The notes under the pieces: model-generated | Database searches by the model: none | What the model was told of the DNA's origin: nothing | Seen by the model: only the letters and a program-made list of their open reading frames with translations | Made by a program: the position numbers and the translations under genes | In this document: positions 60,074-64,000 of the stretch, piece by piece | Numbering within the stretch: the first letter of the stretch is position 1 | Layout: each line of letters opens with the position of its first letter | Source: Desulfolinea sp050305405 | GTDB taxonomy: Bacteria; Chloroflexota; Anaerolineae; Anaerolineales; Villigracilaceae | NCBI GenBank assembly: GCA_050305405.1 | Contig: JBNLFG010000012.1 | Coordinates: 1 to 64,000 of the forward strand | Reading direction: 5' to 3' | DNA length: 64,000 bases

Positions 60074-61141
60074 ATGACTGAAGCAAATTTCGAGGGCTGG
60101 ACATGCCCAATTCCCCTGAAGAATTACCCCACAATTGTGATGGGACATGGTGCGGGCGGCAAGATGATGAACGATCTGATTGCGCACCTTTTCGCGCCGC
60201 TCTTTGATAACGACTTGCTCGGGCAAATGGGCGATTCAACCGCCCTCGACATGAGCGCGTTAAGCGCGGGTGGACGATTGGCATTTTCCACCGACAGCTT
60301 TGTCGTCAGCCCGATCATTTTCCCCGGTGGCGATATTGGCGACTTGGCGGTGAACGGCACAGTCAACGATATTGCGATGAGCGGCGCAAAACCGCTTTAT
60401 CTCTCGGCGGGATTCATTCTCGAAGAGGGGCTGGCGATGGACACGCTTGGGCAGATCGCTGCATCGATGGCAAATGCCGCACGTATCGCTGGTGTGCAAG
60501 TTGTGACTGGTGACACAAAAGTGGTCAATAAAGGTCACGGCGACGGGATTTACATCAACACATCCGGCTTTGGCATCATCCCCGAAGGGATCGACATCGC
60601 GGCGAAAAATGCCCGCCCGGGCGATATGATCCTCGTCAGCGGCACGATGGGCGATCATGGCATGGCAATTATGTCGAAACGTGCGGGGCTGGAGTTTGAG
60701 AGTCAAATTGTGAGCGATACCGCGCCCTTATACGGGATGATTTCGGAGATGCTCGACGTCACGAAAGAAATTCATTGTCTGCGCGATGCAACGCGCGGTG
60801 GCTTGTCAGCAGTGCTGAATGAGTTAGCGGGCGTTTCCAAAGTGGGAATCGAATTCGAAGAGACAAAAGTGCCCGTCACACCAGCGGTAAATGCCGCCTG
60901 CGAGATGCTCGGCCTCGATCCGCTTTATATCGCAAATGAAGGGAAATTGGTCGCCATCGTCGCCCCCGATGTTGCGGATGAAGTACTGGCTGTGATGCAA
61001 GCAAATGAATACGGGAAAGATGCGGCAATCATTGGGACTGTCACAGAAGCGCACGCCAAACGAGTCGTGGCGAAGACAGCTATCGGCGGCTCACGCGTGG
61101 TTGATCTGCCTGCGGGGGAACTGTTGCCGAGGATTTGTTAG
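60074..61141 (+). CDS. hypE: Hydrogenase maturation protein HypE (carbamoyl dehydratase)
   Basis: Turns the carbamoyl group passed by HypF into the cyanide ligand of [NiFe] hydrogenase, on its own C-terminal Cys. The 355 residues start with the GHGAGGKMMNDLI motif, include DATRGGLSAVLNELA, and end in the required PRIC, so the enzyme looks active. No other hyp or hydrogenase gene is in the window. A terminator follows. Three degraded copies of its last codons lie downstream (61961, 62352, 63118), each behind different cargo. Confidence 0.97.
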   Translation: MTEANFEGWTCPIPLKNYPTIVMGHGAGGKMMNDLIAHLFAPLFDNDLLGQMGDSTALDMSALSAGGRLAFSTDSFVVSPIIFPGGDIGDLAVNGTVNDIAMSGAKPLYLSAGFILEEGLAMDTLGQIAASMANAARIAGVQVVTGDTKVVNKGHGDGIYINTSGFGIIPEGIDIAAKNARPGDMILVSGTMGDHGMAIMSKRAGLEFESQIVSDTAPLYGMISEMLDVTKEIHCLRDATRGGLSAVLNELAGVSKVGIEFEETKVPVTPAVNAACEMLGLDPLYIANEGKLVAIVAPDVADEVLAVMQANEYGKDAAIIGTVTEAHAKRVVAKTAIGGSRVVDLPAGELLPRIC

Positions 61142-61155
61142 TAGATGCACGAAAA

Positions 61156-61200
61156 AACAAAAGAGACGCTGCTCTCAAAACATGCAGTGTCTCTTTTGTT
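61156..61200 (+). terminator. Terminator after hypE
   Basis: AACAAAAGAGAC pairs with GTCTCTTTTGTT around an inner GCTGC / GCAGT stem, starting 15 nt after the hypE stop. Confidence 0.88.
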
Positions 61201-61266
61201 CAACAAACTATTCACTATCAACCTGCTCTTGGTCGAAATTTATACCTGTCTCAATCTCAAAATCGT

Positions 61267-61770
61267 TCAATAATTCTGCTGATAGACAATTACTGCATGT
61301 GTAATATGAAAAATCAGAAATAGCACCACCGGGCTAATAAAAATAAGTGGGCGATAGCGCAACCGCTCTGGAAAGTAAAATTTCTCCCCTAGTAAAGCAA
61401 GTCCGATCATCCAAAAGAAATTTGTGTAGGCGGTAGCCACGACACCAACCATACTATTGCTCCAGATACTATCCGGAAAGAAGATCAGAGCCAGATAGGA
61501 TGAATAATACAACACTATACCAGCCAGATATAAAGCCAAGCCTTGTTTTTGGGTTTTCGTTGAGAAGCCAACAGAAAAAAATGCAGGCAGCGCAAAGACT
61601 ACGATCCGAACAATATTTTCTCCAGTCGCCAACAGTTCAGGGATTCCCGTGTTAAATAGAGCTGGTGTCAATGCCTCTGGGAGAGCGTTCATAAGGCTCA
61701 AGCTAAAAAGAAGGGGCGGCAACGTAAACCAAATACCATTCTTAAAAATATCTATCTTCGTAATTTTCAT
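61267..61770 (-). CDS. Hypothetical four- to five-span membrane protein
   Basis: 167 residues, hydrophobic, with about five predicted helices (IWFTLPPLLFSLSLM, IVRIVVFALPAFFSV, LALYLAGIVLYYSSYLALIF, AYTNFFWMIGLALL, PLIFISPVVLFLIFHI). No family recognised. It is cargo A downstream of hypE, on the opposite strand, AT-richer than hypE and followed in the plus direction by a hypE tail remnant. Confidence 0.7.
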   Translation of the reverse strand: MKITKIDIFKNGIWFTLPPLLFSLSLMNALPEALTPALFNTGIPELLATGENIVRIVVFALPAFFSVGFSTKTQKQGLALYLAGIVLYYSSYLALIFFPDSIWSNSMVGVVATAYTNFFWMIGLALLGEKFYFPERLRYRPLIFISPVVLFLIFHITHAVIVYQQNY

Positions 61771-61960
61771 ATCTCGTACCCTGTTTCCCTTTATTTTCTG
61801 TGTAAGTCGTCAATTCAGTTGATACCATTACTAGGAGGTGGTCATAACTACGGTAATTTCGTTTCGAGTATAGAATCAAAAGGTCATTATCCATAGTGCT
61901 GGAGGTCATACACAGAGTCATCTTTCGGAAGGAAAGCAGGTTGTCATCGACTGTTTGAGA

Positions 61961-62007
61961 GTTGTCAATCTGCCCGCTGGGGGGGGGCTGCCGAGGACTT
62001 GCCGATA
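61961..62007 (+). pseudogene. hypE 3'-end remnant 1
   Basis: Reads VVNLPAGGGLPRTCR, then stop, against VVDLPAGELLPRIC, then stop, in hypE, in the same orientation. The rest of 61771-62081 (about 310 bp) shows no gene I can support. Confidence 0.85.
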
Positions 62008-62081
62008 AATCTTGAGCCGCAACAGAAACCAAGCGGTATACTATATGAAAGAAAATATCCCACATCAGAAAGGAGGACACG

Positions 62082-62264
62082 TTGGCAAAGGTCAATTACA
62101 AATTCCAAAAGCGTCAGAAAGAGATTGCTAAGAAAAAGAAGCGTGATGAGAAATTGAAACGCAAACAGCAGATTCAAGCAAATCTTCCCGCTGAAGAAGC
62201 ATCCCCAGAAGAAATACTCACCGAAGAAACACCCCTAGAAAAAATCTCCATAGAAAAACCGTAG
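62082..62264 (+). CDS. Small basic/acidic protein, MAKVNYKFQKRQKE family
   Basis: 60 residues from a TTG at 62082, supported by AGGAGG 5 nt upstream. The N-terminal half is very basic (KRQKEIAKKKKRDEKLKRK) and the C-terminal half acidic. Near-identical openings occur in short proteins across many bacteria; the function is unknown, and the composition suggests nucleic-acid or ribosome binding. It is cargo B between two hypE tails, with its own terminator at 62312-62345. Confidence 0.75.
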   Translation: MAKVNYKFQKRQKEIAKKKKRDEKLKRKQQIQANLPAEEASPEEILTEETPLEKISIEKP

Positions 62265-62311
62265 GAAAATCCAGAGGCATAGATGCGGATTTTTGAAGCT
62301 TCAACCGATTA

Positions 62312-62345
62312 GACCCAAAGGGTTTAGCCTTTTGGGTCTTTAATT
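62312..62345 (+). terminator. Terminator after the small basic protein gene
   Basis: AGACCCAAA pairs with TTTGGGTCT, followed by TTAATTT, about 50 nt past the stop. Confidence 0.82.
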
Positions 62346-62351
62346 TACACG

Positions 62352-62387
62352 TGGTTGAACTGGAGCTATTGCCGAGGATTTGTTAGG
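62352..62387 (+). pseudogene. hypE 3'-end remnant 2
   Basis: Reads VVELELLPRIC, then stop. This equals the hypE ending VVDLPAGELLPRIC with PAG deleted and Asp changed to Glu; the DNA from TTGCCGAGGATTTGTTAG is identical to hypE. Confidence 0.9.
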
Positions 62388-62484
62388 ATAAATTAGCGCT
62401 ATAAAAACTAGGGGAACAATATATGGAAAATGAAAAATGGAATGTTAAATAACGACAAAATAAGGAGACTGATGGACGCAAGAA

Positions 62485-62673
62485 TTAGAAAACTGGATGG
62501 AGCCAATATGGACATTGATTTGGCAACATCAGCAGCAAGATAGTTTCATACTCTTCATATGGACGATTGAGCCACAGGAATTTATGCGTTTGCGTACCGC
62601 GAGCAAAACGAGTGATAGATTTTTCGGTCAGTTCGGTATTCATCTGGCGTGCCGGCGTAACGGCTTCAGGCAT
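62485..62673 (-). CDS. Possible small ORF of unknown function
   Basis: 62 codons after the TfoX-like gene on the same strand (28-nt gap). An AAGGA lies about 12 nt before the ATG. No family recognised. It overlaps, on the other strand, a 23-codon ORF (62472-62543) that has a good AAGGAG site. One or both may be remnants. Confidence 0.3.
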   Translation of the reverse strand: MPEAVTPARQMNTELTEKSITRFARGTQTHKFLWLNRPYEEYETILLLMLPNQCPYWLHPVF

Positions 62674-62701
62674 TTCGATCGTGGTCTTCCTTCTCCCAAC
62701 A

Positions 62702-62980
62702 CTAATATCCAGCAGCGCGATCGAACTCTTTTTTCAACTGGTTTCGCTCTTCCTTGGGAATAGTGTGCCAGCGTACACCACGGATGGCACCTTCAATCGC
62801 ATACAGCATATTGTAGCAAGCACCAGGATCAACACCATCGCGAATCTTCAGAATAATTTCCACGCTGCCAAGCGAAATTAAATCATCATAGCTGTTGATA
62901 CCGGCCACGCTAAGCTTGTCTGCCAAAGCATCGCCAATGTTGGGGAGATCGGTCAGGGAGTTCATTTCCGTTTTTTTCAT
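62702..62980 (-). CDS. TfoX C-terminal-domain protein
   Basis: 92 residues from the ATG at 62980 (TTGGAGG upstream). It equals the C-terminal, helix-hairpin-helix part of TfoX/Sxy competence regulators: LTDLPNIGDALADKLSVAGI, then LYAIEGAIRGVRWHTIPKEER. Stand-alone copies are common; the role is unknown and the N-terminal TfoX domain is absent. It is cargo C between hypE tails 2 and 3. Confidence 0.88.
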   Translation of the reverse strand: MKKTEMNSLTDLPNIGDALADKLSVAGINSYDDLISLGSVEIILKIRDGVDPGACYNMLYAIEGAIRGVRWHTIPKEERNQLKKEFDRAAGY

Positions 62981-63117
62981 GCAATTCCTCCAAGTTTTAT
63001 AGAACATAAATTCTGTTTTGATTATACTATATTCTCGGCCTGATGCAACAGATTATTACTAAATTATTTGGCCGTATCTCGTTAAAGAAGGAGAAATGAG
63101 CACTAGGGCCACTAATG

Positions 63118-63171
63118 GTGGTTGCCAAGACCGCCATCGGCGGCTCGTGCGTCGTTGATTTTCTAAGATAA
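63118..63171 (+). pseudogene. hypE 3'-end remnant 3
   Basis: Reads VVAKTAIGGSCVVDFLR, then stop, against VVAKTAIGGSRVVDL in hypE (codons about 15-28 from its end). It starts further upstream in hypE than the other remnants, but lacks the PRIC end. Confidence 0.88.
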
Positions 63172-63217
63172 TGACGTTTAGTATAAATAAAGATTATCTT
63201 GATTGCAGAAAATAACT

Positions 63218-64000
63218 TTACTCAGGTTGAATTCTTTCTAGCCTTTGCATCAATCTCACCGCTTGTTTTCGATGTAAACGCTTTAGACTTTCCACTTCCC
63301 CTCTAACTTTAATAAACACATCCCGATACAAAGCACTATCTCTACCGCTTTCAGCAAGTATTTCACAGCGCTTTACTGCAGTCCTAATATTATCTCTCTT
63401 ATTTTTATTCATCGTTGGTTTTTGACGATCGACATTCAATCGATGAACCATCATCTTATCCCCTTTGAAATATACTTCTCGTTTCGCTCTATTAGGTTTT
63501 ACATTAGTACTCAATAACATTCCATATACCAAGGAAGTTATCTCTCCCATTTCCTGAGATGACAACTTCCTATCTGTGGAAATAGTAATATCGTCCACGT
63601 ACCGCGAATAATAAATCCCTCTCTTTCGAAGTTCTTCTACAAGCCTTGGCTCTTTATCCCAGAATATTAAGTTCGCGATATATGAGCTAGTAGAAGCTCC
63701 TTGTGGAACAAAATTTTTATATGTGGTCAAATTGGTTAGTAAGCTGGCAACATCAGGGGGGAAGTGAAAAAAGTGCTGCCACATTTTTCTAACTAACTTT
63801 CTCCCTGTGGATGGAAAAAAAATCCGAGATATCCTCACAATTCACAAATCTTCTTCCGGAGTGGTACGTAGCATTGGATATATAATCTTTTGGATCACCC
63901 TCACTTTTTATCCCACCCTGCAAATAATCAGGATAAGTTACCGCATAGAATATTTTCTTTTTTATCTGTTGATGAACAGTTGAAAGTGGTTCTTCAATTC
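63218..64000 (-). CDS. Retron/defence-type reverse transcriptase, frameshifted and cut by the window edge
   Basis: RNA-directed DNA polymerase. Its palm and fingers are visible: N-terminal segment with LQGGIKSEGDPKDYISNATYHSG and EDISDFF, then FVPQGASTSSYIANLIF and the catalytic YSRYVDDITIS (YVDD), then a VHRLNVDRQKPTMNKNKR block like the post-palm region of retron and related RTs. The open frame breaks at a run of eight A (63825-63832); with seven, DFFPSTGRK joins the two parts in frame. The N-terminus lies beyond 64000. No msr/msd or repeats could be recognised, so retron, UG/DRT or another class cannot be decided. Confidence 0.85.

Noticed and set aside
61742..62095. 117-codon minus-strand frame downstream of hypE
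   Set aside because: It runs through the hypE tail remnant on the wrong strand and shows no family or ribosome binding site.
62472..62543. 23-codon ORF with a good AAGGAG site
   Set aside because: Too short to support as a gene without conservation data; it lies in a stretch of remnants, and is noted only in the entry for the overlapping ORF.
61097..63171. Integrase-type att sites at the hypE tails
   Set aside because: The three tails start and end at different points, and no integrase gene is visible, so a fixed att core is not supported.
63218..64000. Diversity-generating retroelement
   Set aside because: No template/variable repeat pair with adenine-specific differences and no Avd-like gene could be seen near the RT; the post-palm region looks more like retron or defence RTs. 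Sequence beyond 64 kb could change this.

Overview
The window reads as a chromosomal segment of a Gram-positive-like (monoderm) member of the Chloroflexota, most probably Anaerolineae. That rests on family content and style: ObgE, FolD and NadD close together, bactofilin-like membrane proteins, DUF2085 and DUF4126 proteins, many lipoproteins with an AxC lipobox, and a large load of TIR-domain proteins. No rRNA or tRNA gene was recognised, so the taxonomic call is inference. Most of the window is moderately GC-rich. Clearly AT-richer patches (about 11.1-15.5 kb, 23.4-27.2 kb, 52.9-54.1 kb and 61.2-64 kb) look acquired.

Layout. 0-7 kb: housekeeping genes (obgE, folD, a formate/nitrite channel, a zinc alcohol dehydrogenase carrying an in-frame palindromic insert, nadD, an MFS exporter). 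7-8.5 kb: a TIR-TPR protein. 8.6-10.8 kb: an ECF sigma / anti-sigma / bactofilin-like operon with an apparent autoregulatory promoter. 11.1-15.5 kb: an AT-rich island with a nucleotide-sugar dehydrogenase and a two-gene TIR plus ParA-TIR-TPR cassette that recalls the FxsC/FxsT pair of actinobacteria. 15.7-20.1 kb: a YibE/F protein and a znuABC-type zinc uptake operon under a Fur/Zur box. 22-31 kb: a TPP-riboswitch-controlled thiamine operon (thiN-thiB-thiP-thiQ) split between thiP and thiQ by four unrelated cargo genes, with degraded thiP and thiQ fragments at the seams. 30.9-35.9 kb: signalling and small housekeeping genes. 35.9-44.2 kb: a four-gene minus-strand operon (C39-like peptidase with SH3 domains; TIR-TM-WD40; SLATT/DUF4231 membrane protein; NDT/TIR-like domain with TPR and a SLOG-like domain), the best candidate for an undescribed conflict or immune system. 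44.4-60 kb: acyl-CoA synthetase, small enzymes, lipoproteins, SGNH and GH5 hydrolases. 60-64 kb: hypE followed by three cargo blocks, each followed by a remnant of the hypE 3' end, then a reverse transcriptase running off the window with a homopolymer frameshift.

Two themes stand out. First, the window encodes four TIR domains with a visible catalytic-position residue (three Glu, one Ala), one more NDT/TIR-like domain, a SLATT protein, a SLOG-like domain, a ParA-type ATPase and a defence-type or retron-like RT, in at least four separate loci. Second, the accessory genes at thiP/thiQ and downstream of hypE are bracketed by diverged fragments of the neighbouring core gene. This suggests repeated capture of alleles from relatives by homology-assisted recombination rather than by a single integrase. 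Short repeats, including a 220-bp terminal-inverted-repeat element at 57.9 kb with partial copies at 15.6, 17.0 and 35.2 kb, punctuate the gaps.
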